Part shown: positions 6,860 through 13,247 of the stretch, piece after piece
How the letters are laid out: each line of letters starts with the position of its first letter
Numbering within the stretch: the stretch's first letter is position 1
DNA from: Actinomycetota bacterium
GTDB lineage: Bacteria; Actinomycetota; Thermoleophilia; Gaiellales; Gaiellaceae
Length of the DNA: 20,562 bases
NCBI GenBank assembly: GCA_013813345.1
Contig: JACCRW010000159.1
Location: 1 to 20,562 of the forward strand
Direction of reading: 5' to 3'
The notes under the pieces: model-generated
Databases searched by the model: none
Told to the model about the DNA's origin: nothing
The model's input: the letters and a program-made list of their open reading frames with translations, nothing else
Made by a program: the position numbers and the translations under genes

Positions 6860-7515
6860 GAAACCGCGTTCCGAGCCCGGCTCTGCTCTCGGCGCCAGCC
6901 GTCGATCCGCGCGTGATCGCCCGAGAGCAGGACGTCCGGAACCAACCAGCCACGAAACTCCGCGGGCCGCGTGTAGTGGGGATACTCGAGCCCGCCCTCG
7001 AGCGCCTCGGAGAAGCTCTCGTTCTCGCCCGAGCCCTCGGCGAGCGCTCCCGGCAGCCGCCGCGCGATCGCGTCGAGCAGCACCATCGCTGGCAGCTCGC
7101 CGCCCGAGAGGACGTAGGGGCCGATCGAGATCGCGTCGGAGGCGAGCTGGGTGACGATCCGCTCGTCGAAGCCCTCGAAGCGGGACGAGAGAAGGGTGAG
7201 CTGCGGCTCGAGCGCGAGCTCCTCCACGACCGCCTGGGTCAGCGGCCGCCCCTGCGGCGTCAGCGCGACCACGCGGTGGGCGGGCGCGCCCTCGTAGACG
7301 GCATCGAGCGCCGCCGCGACGACGTCCACGCGCAGCACCATCCCGGCGCCCCCGCCGTACGGATCGTCGTCGACCTGTCCGGAGCGCAGAGGCGAGGTGT
7401 CCCGGTAGTTGAAGAGGCGCAACTCGAGCTCGCCGCCGAGGACGGAGGCCAGCGGGCGCTGCTCCGTCAGCCACGCGAAGGCATGCGGAACCTGGGTGAA
7501 GACGTCGAGGAGCAC
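6856..7515 (-). CDS. trmD: tRNA (guanine-N1-)-methyltransferase TrmD, shortened C-terminus
   Basis: The 219-residue product begins MLLDVFTQVPHAFAWL and contains the SPOUT trefoil-knot blocks: DDDPYGGGAGMVLR, VALTPQGRPLTQ, LLSSRFEGFDERI and IGPYVLSGGELPAMVLLDAI, then YPHYTRPAEFRGW and VPDVLLSGDHARI. TrmD methylates G37 next to the anticodon and prevents frameshifting. By eye, the position of the E. coli catalytic base D169 (the D of EDSF) holds Glu here (ENESF), and the D after IG in IGDYVL is Pro. The chain stops soon after WRREQSRARNAVS, so most of the usual C-terminal tail is missing. The start GTG lies 11 nt after the rimM stop and its TGA overlaps the lepB GTG, indicating one operon with coupled translation. 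Confidence 0.96.
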   Translation of the reverse strand: MLLDVFTQVPHAFAWLTEQRPLASVLGGELELRLFNYRDTSPLRSGQVDDDPYGGGAGMVLRVDVVAAALDAVYEGAPAHRVVALTPQGRPLTQAVVEELALEPQLTLLSSRFEGFDERIVTQLASDAISIGPYVLSGGELPAMVLLDAIARRLPGALAEGSGENESFSEALEGGLEYPHYTRPAEFRGWLVPDVLLSGDHARIDGWRREQSRARNAVS

Positions 7516-7526
7516 GGCCGAGCAGA

Positions 7527-8000
7527 TTACTCGTCGTCAGCGAAGCCCCGCGCCACGAGGACTCGACCCGCTTCGAGGTCGACGTCGAGCACACAGGCGG
7601 CAACGAGCGGCAGGAGCAGCCCCGAGTCGAGCTCGAGCGAGTCGTTGGCGGGGCCGTTGTGGACCTCCACGACCTGGCCGAGCGCGCGGCCTCTGTCCTC
7701 CTCGACCGCGAGGCCGACGAGCTGGAAGACGTAGTAGGCGTCCGGCTCCGGCTCCGGGAGCGCCTCGCGCGGTACCGACAGCGTCGCGCCACGAGTCACG
7801 GGTCGCTCGAGCTTCAGCACCGGCCGGCCCCCGGAGCCGCGCTTCGAGCCGACGATCTCGACCTCGAAGCCGTCGACCCAGAGCCTGGCGCCTCGCGCGA
7901 ACCTTCCCTCCACCTCGCTCGGCTCCTCGACGAAGAACGAGCCGTCGACTCCGTGCGACCGGCCTACGCGCCCAACCGAGACAAGTTCAACGGGCCTCAC
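7527..8000 (-). CDS. rimM: Ribosome maturation factor RimM
   Basis: The 157-residue frame starts at GTG 8000 with VELVSVGRVGRSHGVDGSF, the RimM N-terminal beta-barrel signature, and has the C-terminal PRC-barrel as YYVFQLVGLAVEEDRGRALG and VEVHNGPANDSLEL, ending with LDVDLEAGRVLVARGF. RimM helps mature the 3' domain of 16S rRNA in the small subunit by binding S19. It precedes trmD by 11 nt, the standard rpsP-khpA-rimM-trmD order. An AGGAAC just before the GTG may act as a weak ribosome-binding site. A 144-nt gap upstream, in an otherwise tight operon, holds a GC-rich hairpin. Confidence 0.95.
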   Translation of the reverse strand: MRPVELVSVGRVGRSHGVDGSFFVEEPSEVEGRFARGARLWVDGFEVEIVGSKRGSGGRPVLKLERPVTRGATLSVPREALPEPEPDAYYVFQLVGLAVEEDRGRALGQVVEVHNGPANDSLELDSGLLLPLVAACVLDVDLEAGRVLVARGFADDE

Positions 8001-8098
8001 GTTCCTGGGGCGTTTCTCGCGGTGCGGCGCCGGAGGGGATAGTCCTCTGGACAGACCCGGAGAGCGACGTGCCGCGAGGAACGCCAGCCGGCCGCGGA

Positions 8099-8115
8099 GC
8101 CCGGCTCTGCCGGGC
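8099..8115. other. GC-rich hairpin in the khpA-rimM gap
   Basis: GCCCGGC-TCT-GCCGGGC is a perfect 7-bp stem with a 3-nt loop, inside the 144-nt non-coding gap between khpA and rimM. There is no U-run after it on either strand, so it is not a classical terminator. It may pause transcription or shape the mRNA. I see no coding frame in the gap. Confidence 0.35.
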
Positions 8116-8144
8116 GGGAGCGGACGGCGGCCAGGGGCGTGAGG

Positions 8145-8375
8145 TCACTCAACGATCTCGAGGACGACGCGCCGCCGCGACCTTGCCGAGCTCGCCCGCA
8201 CGATCGTGCGGAGCGAACGGGCGATGCGGCCCTGACGGCCGATCACCTTGCCGCGGTCCTCCGGCGCGACGTAGAGCTGCAGGATCGTCGCGTCGTCGCG
8301 CTCGACCTCCTCGACGCGCACCGCGTCCGGATCGTCCACGAGCTGGCGCGCGAGCCACTCGAGCAGCTCAGCCAC
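8145..8375 (-). CDS. khpA: KhpA-type KH-domain RNA-binding protein
   Basis: The 76-residue protein is a single KH domain: MAELLEWLARQLVDDPDAVR, then the beta strand and GxxG loop as APEDRGKVIGRQGR (G46-G49), then IARSLRTIV and RRVVLEIVE. KhpA proteins are small RNA-binding partners of KhpB (Jag) in many bacteria; the gene conventionally sits between rpsP and rimM, exactly as here. Translation starts at GTG 8375, nine bases after the rpsP stop. The size and order make the assignment firm, while its RNA targets are unknown. Confidence 0.94.
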   Translation of the reverse strand: MAELLEWLARQLVDDPDAVRVEEVERDDATILQLYVAPEDRGKVIGRQGRIARSLRTIVRASSARSRRRVVLEIVE

Positions 8376-8384
8376 CGAGCCAAC

Positions 8385-8666
8385 TCACCCGGCTGGTGCC
8401 TCCTCGGGCTGCGCCTCGCCCGCCGGAGCTCTCTCGGCGATCTTGATCAGCTTCGCGACCGCAGCCGAGGGCTGGGCGCCTTTGCCGATCCACTCCTGGA
8501 TCTTCCCCTGGTCGAGCTCGATCGTCGACGGATCGGTCTGCGGGTTGTAGCGACCGACGATCTCGATGAACCTGCCGTCGCGCGGGGAGCGCGAGTCGGC
8601 CACGACGACGCGGTAGATCGGATTCTTCTTCGAGCCGACTCGCGTCAGCCGCAAACGTACTGCCAT
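8385..8666 (-). CDS. rpsP: 30S ribosomal protein S16
   Basis: The 93-residue product begins MAVRLRLTRVGSKKNPIYRV and continues VVADSRSPRDGRFIEIVGRY and NPQTDPSTIELD, the standard S16 sequence, with a short acidic Ala/Glu tail (APAGEAQPEEAPAG). S16 binds early in assembly of the 30S subunit. The gene follows ffh by 6 nt and carries the clearest ribosome-binding site in the operon, placed inside the last codons of ffh, so ffh and rpsP are likely cotranscribed and translationally linked. Confidence 0.97.
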   Translation of the reverse strand: MAVRLRLTRVGSKKNPIYRVVVADSRSPRDGRFIEIVGRYNPQTDPSTIELDQGKIQEWIGKGAQPSAAVAKLIKIAERAPAGEAQPEEAPAG

Positions 8667-8672
8667 TCCCTG

Positions 8673-10001
8673 TTACCTCCGGCCTGCTTTGGTCATTTGC
8701 TGCGGAAGGGAGGGCATCTTCCCCTTGCCCATCTGCTTCATCATCTTCTCCATCTGCTTTCGTGCGGTGAGCAGCTTATTCACGTCCTGGATCGTCTGCC
8801 CGCTCCCCTGCGCGATCCGCAGGCGCCGGGAGCCGTTGATCAGGTGCGGCAGCCGCCGCTCCTGCGGGGTCATCGAGAGCACGATCGCCTCGACGCGGGC
8901 GAGCTGGCGCTCGTCGATGTCGACGTCCTTGAGCTGGTTCCCGAGCCCAGGGATCATCTTCAGGACACCTTGGATTGGCCCCATCTTCTTCAGCATCTTC
9001 TGAGCGGCGAGGAAGTCGTCGAACGTGAACTGGCCGGCACGCATCCGCGCCTCCATCGCCTCCTGCTCGTCCTCCTCGACTGCCGCTTCCGCCTTCTCGA
9101 TCAGCGTCAGCACGTCGCCCATGCCGAGGATCCGCGACGCCATCCGCTCCGGATAGAAGTACTCGAGCTGGTCGAGCTTCTCGCCGACGGAGATGAGCTT
9201 GATCGGCTTCCCGGTGACGGCCTTCACCGAGAGCGCGGCGCCGCCGCGGGCGTCGCCGTCGAGCTTGGTCAGGACGACCCCGTCGAAGGCGATCCGCTCG
9301 AAGAAAGACTCGGCGACGTTGACGGCCTCCTGTCCGGTCATCGAATCGAGGACGAGGAGCACGTTCGTCGGCTTGGCTGCGTCGCGGACGCGCGCGAGCT
9401 CCTGCATCAGCTCCTCGTCGATATGGAGCCGGCCGGCTGTGTCGAGGATGACGACGTCGTGGCCGGCGGTCTGCGCGGCCTGGATCCCGTACTTGACGAC
9501 CTCGACTGGATCTTGCGTGTCCTTGCGATAGACCGGGATCTGGATCTGGCGGCCGAGCTGCTCGAGCTGGTCGATCGCCGCGGGGCGCTGAAGGTCGGCC
9601 GCGACGAGGGCCGGCTTCTTGCCGTCCTTCCGCAGGAGGAGCGCGAGCTTGGCCGAGGTCGTCGTCTTGCCGGAGCCTTGGAGGCCGGCCATCAGGATCA
9701 CGGTCGGCGGGCGGCCGAACGCGAGCCGCGAGTCGCCGGAGCCCATCAGGGTCGTCAGCTCCTCGTGCACGATCTTCACGACCTGCTGGCCCGGAGTCAG
9801 GCTCTTGAGCACGTCCTGCCCGGTCGCGCGCTCGCGCACACCGGACACGAAGCTCTTGACGACCTCGAAGTTGACGTCCGCCTCGAGCAGCGCCAGGCGG
9901 ATCTCGCGCATCGCCTTCGAGATCGTGTCCTCGTCGAGGCGGCCCTTGCCGCGGAGGTCGCCGAGCGTCGCCTGGAGCTTGTCTGAGAGGGTGTCGAACA
10001 C
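8673..10001 (-). CDS. ffh: Signal recognition particle GTPase Ffh
   Basis: The 442-residue protein has the full SRP54 architecture. The N domain opens MFDTLSDKLQATLGDLRGKG. The G domain has GLQGSGKTT (106-114), DTAGR (187-191) and TKLDGDARGG (245-254). A methionine-rich M domain fills the last 140 residues, with INGSRRLRIAQGSG and KQMEKMMKQMGKGKMPSLPQ for binding 4.5S RNA and signal sequences. It delivers ribosomes making membrane or exported proteins to FtsY, encoded about 1.5 kb upstream. Translation starts at GTG 10001, and a TACACT box 7 nt before it suggests a leaderless mRNA. The promoter region is shared with the divergent dodecin gene. Confidence 0.98.
   Translation of the reverse strand: MFDTLSDKLQATLGDLRGKGRLDEDTISKAMREIRLALLEADVNFEVVKSFVSGVRERATGQDVLKSLTPGQQVVKIVHEELTTLMGSGDSRLAFGRPPTVILMAGLQGSGKTTTSAKLALLLRKDGKKPALVAADLQRPAAIDQLEQLGRQIQIPVYRKDTQDPVEVVKYGIQAAQTAGHDVVILDTAGRLHIDEELMQELARVRDAAKPTNVLLVLDSMTGQEAVNVAESFFERIAFDGVVLTKLDGDARGGAALSVKAVTGKPIKLISVGEKLDQLEYFYPERMASRILGMGDVLTLIEKAEAAVEEDEQEAMEARMRAGQFTFDDFLAAQKMLKKMGPIQGVLKMIPGLGNQLKDVDIDERQLARVEAIVLSMTPQERRLPHLINGSRRLRIAQGSGQTIQDVNKLLTARKQMEKMMKQMGKGKMPSLPQQMTKAGRR
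8675..8680 (-). promoter_or_regulatory. Ribosome-binding site of rpsP within the ffh 3' end
   Basis: GGAGGT lies 8 nt before the rpsP ATG and shares its last base with the ffh TAA. It is a strong Shine-Dalgarno sequence in a window where most operon-leading genes have none. Confidence 0.75.
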
Positions 10002-10008
10002 GGCGCTC

Positions 10009-10014
10009 AGTGTA
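10009..10014 (-). promoter_or_regulatory. Candidate -10 box of ffh (leaderless)
   Basis: TACACT on the minus strand ends 7 nt before the ffh GTG, in the 67-nt divergent gap shared with dodecin. No Shine-Dalgarno sequence precedes ffh. Confidence 0.4.
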
Positions 10015-10056
10015 GATGCGGCCTGCGCCGGGCAGACGAGAGCGCATCAGCTACCC

Positions 10057-10062
10057 AAGGAG
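10057..10062 (+). promoter_or_regulatory. Ribosome-binding site of dodecin
   Basis: AAGGAG with 6-nt spacing to the ATG at 10069 is a canonical Shine-Dalgarno sequence and fixes the start. It contrasts with the leaderless-looking ffh on the opposite strand. Confidence 0.8.
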
Positions 10063-10068
10063 CGGAAC

Positions 10069-10275
10069 ATGGCAGACATCGCCAAGGTCATCACGATCAT
10101 CGGTAACTCCCCCGACGGCTTCGCCGAGGCCGCCCAGGTCGCCGTGACGGAGGCGTCGAAGACGCTGCGCGGGATCACCGGCGCGGACGTGCTCTCGATG
10201 AGCTGCGAGGTCGACGGCGACCGGATCACGAGCTACCGGACGACGGTGAACATCGCCTTCGCGATCGAGCGGTAG
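10069..10275 (+). CDS. Dodecin flavin-binding protein
   Basis: The 68-residue product reads MADIAKVITIIGNSPDGFAE and then VAVTEASKTLRGITGADVLS, ending YRTTVNIAFAIER. This is the complete dodecin fold (beta strand, helix, two strands) at the usual length. Dodecins assemble into hollow dodecamers that store and protect flavins in the cytoplasm. A strong ribosome-binding site supports the ATG start. The gene is divergent from ffh and followed by a GNAT gene on the same strand; there is no visible functional link to protein targeting. Confidence 0.95.
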   Translation: MADIAKVITIIGNSPDGFAEAAQVAVTEASKTLRGITGADVLSMSCEVDGDRITSYRTTVNIAFAIER

Positions 10276-10307
10276 GAACGCGCGCGGCCTGCTCTAGTAC
10301 CGCTCTC

Positions 10308-10766
10308 GTGGACGTTCGGCTCGCGCAGTCCCAGGACATCGACCAGCTCATCCGCCTACGGCACGACTTCACTCTCGAGGACGACCTCACGGCAAGGCTC
10401 GTCGACGGCTACGAGACTGCGTGCCGGACGTTTCTCGAGCGGGCGCTGACCGGTGGGCGGTGGCGCATCTTCGTTGCGGCGTGCGACGATGAGATCGTCT
10501 CCCACGCGTATGTGGAGCTCGTGGACAAGGTGCCACGGCCCACGCGGGAGGCGGCGCGCTGGGGATACGTGACGAACGTCTACACGGTTCCCGCACAGCG
10601 CGGCAGAGGAATAGGTGCGGCGGTGCTCGGCGAGGTGACCACCTGGGCAGACCGCGCCGCGCTCGAGCTTCTCATTGTCTGGCCGAGCGATGAGAGCCGA
10701 TCGTTCTACGCGCGCCACGGCTTCGCCGAAGCAAGCGATCCGATGATCAGACGCCTGGCGGGTTGA
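10308..10766 (+). CDS. GNAT-family N-acetyltransferase
   Basis: From GTG 10308 the product is 152 residues: MDVRLAQSQDIDQLIRLRHD at the N-terminus, a central VTNVYTVPAQRGRGIGAAVL, and a C-terminal SRSFYARHGFAEASD. The RGRGIG stretch (98-103) is the acetyl-CoA pyrophosphate-binding motif A of GNAT enzymes, and the FYARHGF block is their motif B. The acceptor substrate cannot be told from sequence. It lies 32 nt downstream of dodecin and may share its transcript. It ends in a short convergent gap facing a minus-strand small gene. Confidence 0.92.
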   Translation: MDVRLAQSQDIDQLIRLRHDFTLEDDLTARLVDGYETACRTFLERALTGGRWRIFVAACDDEIVSHAYVELVDKVPRPTREAARWGYVTNVYTVPAQRGRGIGAAVLGEVTTWADRAALELLIVWPSDESRSFYARHGFAEASDPMIRRLAG

Positions 10767-10770
10767 CCAC

Positions 10771-10785
10771 GTAACAGTCTGTTAC
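10771..10785. repeat. 15-nt palindrome between convergent genes
   Basis: GTAACAG-T-CTGTTAC is an inverted repeat with 7-nt arms around a single base, in the 26-nt gap between the GNAT gene and the convergent 72-residue gene. As RNA it could form a 5-bp stem with a 5-nt loop. It may be a weak bidirectional terminator or a protein-binding site. Confidence 0.45.
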
Positions 10786-10792
10786 TTGGCGT

Positions 10793-11011
10793 TCACGGAG
10801 TGGAGCGGCGGGCGTGCTCGCGCGCCTGCTCGTCGAGCGATTGCTGCGCCTCCAGCACGTGGCCACGCGCAGCCCAGGCATGCGCCGCAGCACGCGGCAC
10901 CTCGCCGTCCGTGAAGTGACCGGCAGCCGTCCGGCAGTGGGCGGCCGCCTGCTCGAGCTCGTGCGCGGCGGTCTGGTAGAGCCTCGCAGCCTCCTCGTAA
11001 CGCTCGTCCAC
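10793..11011 (-). CDS. Small helical protein of unknown function (72 residues)
   Basis: The frame from GTG 11011 reads MDERYEEAARLYQTAAHELE and then QAAAHCRTAAGHFTDGEVPR, ending SLDEQAREHARRSTP. It is Ala/Glu/His-rich and almost wholly helical, with a helix-GEVPR-helix pattern resembling a tetratricopeptide-like hairpin. I do not recognise a named family. A TAAGGT box ending 6 nt before the GTG supports both the start and that this is a real gene with its own leaderless mRNA. It is 17 nt downstream of the cupin gene. No signal peptide, membrane segment or catalytic motif is visible. Confidence 0.7.
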   Translation of the reverse strand: MDERYEEAARLYQTAAHELEQAAAHCRTAAGHFTDGEVPRAAAHAWAARGHVLEAQQSLDEQAREHARRSTP

Positions 11012-11017
11012 GAGCCG

Positions 11018-11023
11018 ACCTTA
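11018..11023 (-). promoter_or_regulatory. Candidate -10 box of the 72-residue gene (leaderless)
   Basis: TAAGGT on the minus strand ends 6 nt before the GTG at 11011, in the 17-nt gap after the cupin gene. Confidence 0.4.
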
Positions 11024-11028
11024 GCCAG

Positions 11029-11508
11029 CTACGTCTCGCCTTCCCAGTAGTCCACGGCGGCGGCGCGCCGGGTGATCAGGTTGTCGCGATGGTCCCCAAG
11101 GCGCCAGATGGCGAGCTTGTCGCTGTCGGGATAGACAGCGACGGCAGGACTCTGCTTGGTTGAGAGGATCGCGAAGCGAACGGTTTCGTCCGTGCGGTTC
11201 GTCAGCTTGTGCGCCCCCGCCGGCCCCTCGGGGAAGCAGACGATGTCTCCGGCCACCAGCTCGTCCTCGCCCACAGGGTGGCGCAACGACGGCCGGCCGG
11301 CGATCACGATCAGCCACTCCTCATTCCCGTACTCGTAGTGGTACGGGCAGTTGCTCTGCCCGGAAGGAAGCTCGTAGATCGTCGCACCGAGCAGCTTCGA
11401 TCCGATCAGCGGGCCAACCCGCACCTCATGGGCGGCGTAGCCGGGCGGCTCGTTGCCCGGCCCGTCCCTGCGCGGGATCTCGAGGGAGAACAGGTTGGCG
11501 CGCTGCAT
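11029..11508 (-). CDS. Cupin-domain protein
   Basis: From ATG 11508 the protein is 159 residues, starting MQRANLFSLE. Cupin motif 1 appears as CPYHYEYGNEEWLIVIAG (H57, E63/E64) and motif 2 as GDIVCFPEGPAGAHKLTN (H100, N104), so most metal-binding residues are present, although the second His of the usual HxH is replaced (HYE). Such stand-alone small cupins include sugar isomerases, dioxygenases and sensors, and I cannot choose between them. An upstream GTG at 11529, immediately after the ftsY stop, would add seven residues; the ATG looks more like the start of related proteins as I remember them. The gene probably follows ftsY on the same transcript. Confidence 0.9.
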   Translation of the reverse strand: MQRANLFSLEIPRRDGPGNEPPGYAAHEVRVGPLIGSKLLGATIYELPSGQSNCPYHYEYGNEEWLIVIAGRPSLRHPVGEDELVAGDIVCFPEGPAGAHKLTNRTDETVRFAILSTKQSPAVAVYPDSDKLAIWRLGDHRDNLITRRAAAVDYWEGET

Positions 11509-11530
11509 TTGCACCCAATCGTAAAGCACC

Positions 11531-12481
11531 TCAGCCGGCGACGAGGGCGCGGGCGAAGTCTTGCGGGTCGAACGGGCGCAGGTCGTCGAGGCTCTCGCCG
11601 ACGCCGATCAGCTTCACCGGCAGGCCGAGCTCGTAGGCGATCGCGACCGCGATTCCGCCCTTTGCCGAGCCGTCGAGCTTCGTCAGGACGACTCCCGTGA
11701 CCTGCGCGGCCTCGCCGAAGAGCCGTGCTTGCTGGAGGCCGTTCTGGCCGGTGGTCGCGTCGACGACGAGCAGCGTCTCGTGCGGCGCGCCCTCCAGGCG
11801 GCTCTCGATCACACGACGCACCTTCGCGAGCTCCTCCATCAGGTTCGACTGTGTGTGCAGGCGTCCCGCGGTATCGACGATCGCCACATCGTGGCCGCGG
11901 GCGCGCGCGGCCTCTACTGCGTCGTAAGCGACCGCCGCAGGATCGGCTCCGTGCGCGGCGCCGACGAAGTCGGCCTTCGCGCGCTGCGCCCAGATCTCGA
12001 GCTGCTCCTCGGCGGCGGCGCGGAATGTGTCGGCGGCGCCGAGTAGCACGGATCGGTCGTGCTCGCGCAGCTTCTGCGCCAGCTTGCCGATCGTCGTCGT
12101 CTTGCCGGTGCCGTTGACGCCGACAACGAGGATCACGCTCGGCTTGGCTTCGACGTTCAGCGTTCCCGGCTCGCCGAGCATGTCTGCGATCTCCTCTGAG
12201 AGCGCCTCGCCGAGGTCGCCGAGCTCACCGCGAGCCTCGAGTCGACGGACGAGCTCGGCGGTCGCGCGCACGCCGACATCGCCGCGGATCAACGCTTCCT
12301 CGAGCCGCTCCCAATCCTCCTCGTTACCGGGATCGAACGCGGCCGCCGCGAGCTCGCCGGTGAGCGCACGTCGGCTCTTTCCGAGCGAGTCGCGCAGGCG
12401 GCCGAAGAAGCCGGCGCGCTCCGCCTCGCTCTCCTGCGGCCCGTCGGTGTCGCCGAGAAGCTCTGCCCAGGTCCGTGGCAT
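11531..12481 (-). CDS. ftsY: Signal recognition particle receptor FtsY
   Basis: The 316-residue protein begins MPRTWAELLGDTDGPQESEA, a short acidic A-region, followed by the NG domain: GVNGTGKTT (121-129), DTFRAAAEEQL (151-161), DTAGR (203-207), TKLDGSAKGG (267-276) and the closing GVGESLDDLRPFDPQDFARA. It is the membrane-associated partner of Ffh in co-translational targeting. The A-region is much shorter than in enterobacteria and there is no transmembrane helix, so membrane contact would rely on the amphipathic region around residues 20-45 (RAGFFGRLRDSLGKSRRALT). The ATG is preceded at 6 nt by TAACCT, and the promoter overlaps that of the divergent MmcQ/YjbR gene. Confidence 0.98.
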   Translation of the reverse strand: MPRTWAELLGDTDGPQESEAERAGFFGRLRDSLGKSRRALTGELAAAAFDPGNEEDWERLEEALIRGDVGVRATAELVRRLEARGELGDLGEALSEEIADMLGEPGTLNVEAKPSVILVVGVNGTGKTTTIGKLAQKLREHDRSVLLGAADTFRAAAEEQLEIWAQRAKADFVGAAHGADPAAVAYDAVEAARARGHDVAIVDTAGRLHTQSNLMEELAKVRRVIESRLEGAPHETLLVVDATTGQNGLQQARLFGEAAQVTGVVLTKLDGSAKGGIAVAIAYELGLPVKLIGVGESLDDLRPFDPQDFARALVAG

Positions 12482-12487
12482 CGCGGG

Positions 12488-12493
12488 AGGTTA
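12488..12493 (-). promoter_or_regulatory. Candidate -10 box of ftsY (leaderless)
   Basis: TAACCT on the minus strand ends 6 nt before the ftsY ATG. It shares two bases with the plus-strand TAGCCT box of the divergent gene. Confidence 0.45.
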
Positions 12494-12497
12494 GCCT
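12492..12497 (+). promoter_or_regulatory. Candidate -10 box of the MmcQ/YjbR gene (leaderless)
   Basis: TAGCCT ends 6 nt before the GTG at 12504. It overlaps the ftsY box on the other strand, inside a divergent gap of only 22 nt. Confidence 0.45.
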
Positions 12498-12503
12498 TCG
12501 TCA

Positions 12504-12839
12504 GTGGCGACGTGGGACGACGTGCGGGCGACGGCGCTGGCGCTGCCCGAGGCCGAGGAAGGCACCTCGTACGGCAAGCCGGCGTTCAAGGTGCGGAAGA
12601 AGTCGTTCGCGTGGGAGAGCCCGCACGAGTACGGCGCACTCGTCGTGCGCGTCGATCCGGACGAGCGGCCGCTCCTCGTCGAGTCGAATCCGGCCGCGTA
12701 CTACGTCACTCCGCACTACGACGGCTATCCGATGCTGCTCGTCAACCTCGACGCGATCGCAACGGGCGAGCTGAGCGAGCGAATCGAGGATTCGTGGCTG
12801 CTCGTCGCGCCGCCGAAGCTCGGGGCAACGCTCGGGTGA
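12504..12839 (+). CDS. MmcQ/YjbR-family DNA-binding-like protein
   Basis: The 111-residue product begins MATWDDVRATALALPEAEEG, continues TSYGKPAFKVRKKSFAW and RPLLVESNPAAYYVTPHYDG, and ends IEDSWLLVAPPKLGATLG. This matches the MmcQ/YjbR (CyaY-like fold) family in order and length. Members are small cytoplasmic proteins suspected of binding DNA; the role is not established. It starts at GTG with a TAGCCT box 6 nt upstream. A second, degraded copy follows 26 nt downstream, so the pair arose by tandem duplication. Confidence 0.9.
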   Translation: MATWDDVRATALALPEAEEGTSYGKPAFKVRKKSFAWESPHEYGALVVRVDPDERPLLVESNPAAYYVTPHYDGYPMLLVNLDAIATGELSERIEDSWLLVAPPKLGATLG

Positions 12840-12853
12840 TCGACGCGGAGCGC

Positions 12854-12859
12854 TAGCCT
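12854..12859 (+). promoter_or_regulatory. Candidate -10 box of the MmcQ/YjbR pseudogene
   Basis: TAGCCT ends 6 nt before the ATG at 12866, the same box and spacing as the intact upstream copy. The promoter-like element is preserved although the coding frame is broken. Confidence 0.4.
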
Positions 12860-12865
12860 CACGTC

Positions 12866-13203
12866 ATGGTGACGTGGGAGCGGGTTGCCGAGCTCGCGCG
12901 CGAGTTGCCCGAGACCGAAGAGACGACCTCGTGGGGCAAGCCGTCGTTCAAGTGGGCGGGAAGACGTTCGCGGGGCTGACGACGCGACACGAGGGCGCGA
13001 TGTGGAGCTGCGACCGCGACGAGCGCCCGCTGCTCGTCGCGTCGAACCCGGACGCGTATCGGCTGACCTCACTTCGAGAACTCGCCCGCGTATCTGCTGA
13101 TCTGGCTCGAGCACATCGAGGAGGAGGAAGTGCGGGAGCGGCTGATCGACGCCTGGCTGATCCAGGCGCCGACCGGCTCGCGGCGCAGAACGAGTTCGAC
13201 TGA
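12866..13203 (+). pseudogene. Frameshifted tandem copy of the MmcQ/YjbR gene
   Basis: Three frames together spell one protein like the intact neighbour. Frame one from ATG 12866 reads MVTWERVAELARELPETEE and TTSWGKPSFK, then stops soon after. Frame two, from about 12953, reads GGKTFAGLTTRHEGAMWSCD and RPLLVASNPDAYRLT. Frame three, from 13070, reads HFENSPAYLLIWLEHIEEEE and LIDAWLIQAPTGS. The first junction fits one lost base at about 12952 (FKV expected), the second fits two lost bases or one gained near 13069 (TPH expected). Frame two ends at 13203; frame three runs on to a stop at 13276 through two palindromes. Two independent shifts in 340 bases favour real decay over a single sequencing error. 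Confidence 0.8.
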
Positions 13204-13204
13204 C

Positions 13205-13231
13205 GAGCTTGTGTTGGAACAACACAAGCTC
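13205..13231. repeat. Perfect 11-bp inverted repeat, copy 1
   Basis: GAGCTTGTGTT-GGAAC-AACACAAGCTC forms a perfect 11-bp stem with a 5-nt loop in the convergent gap between the MmcQ/YjbR pseudogene and the kinase gene. It could end transcription from both sides, although neither strand has a U-run. A related copy lies 60 bp further on. Confidence 0.7.
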
Positions 13232-13247
13232 TTGGTGGACGCGATGG

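Noticed and set aside
8139..9986. A 615-codon plus-strand frame opposite rpsP and ffh
   Set aside because: It is Leu/Asp/Arg-rich mirror sequence produced by the codon bias of ffh; no domain is visible and ffh on the other strand is unmistakable.
10771..10785. GTAACAGTCTGTTAC as an intrinsic terminator
   Set aside because: Only a 5-bp stem can form in RNA and there is no U-run, so it is listed as a palindrome without a terminator claim.
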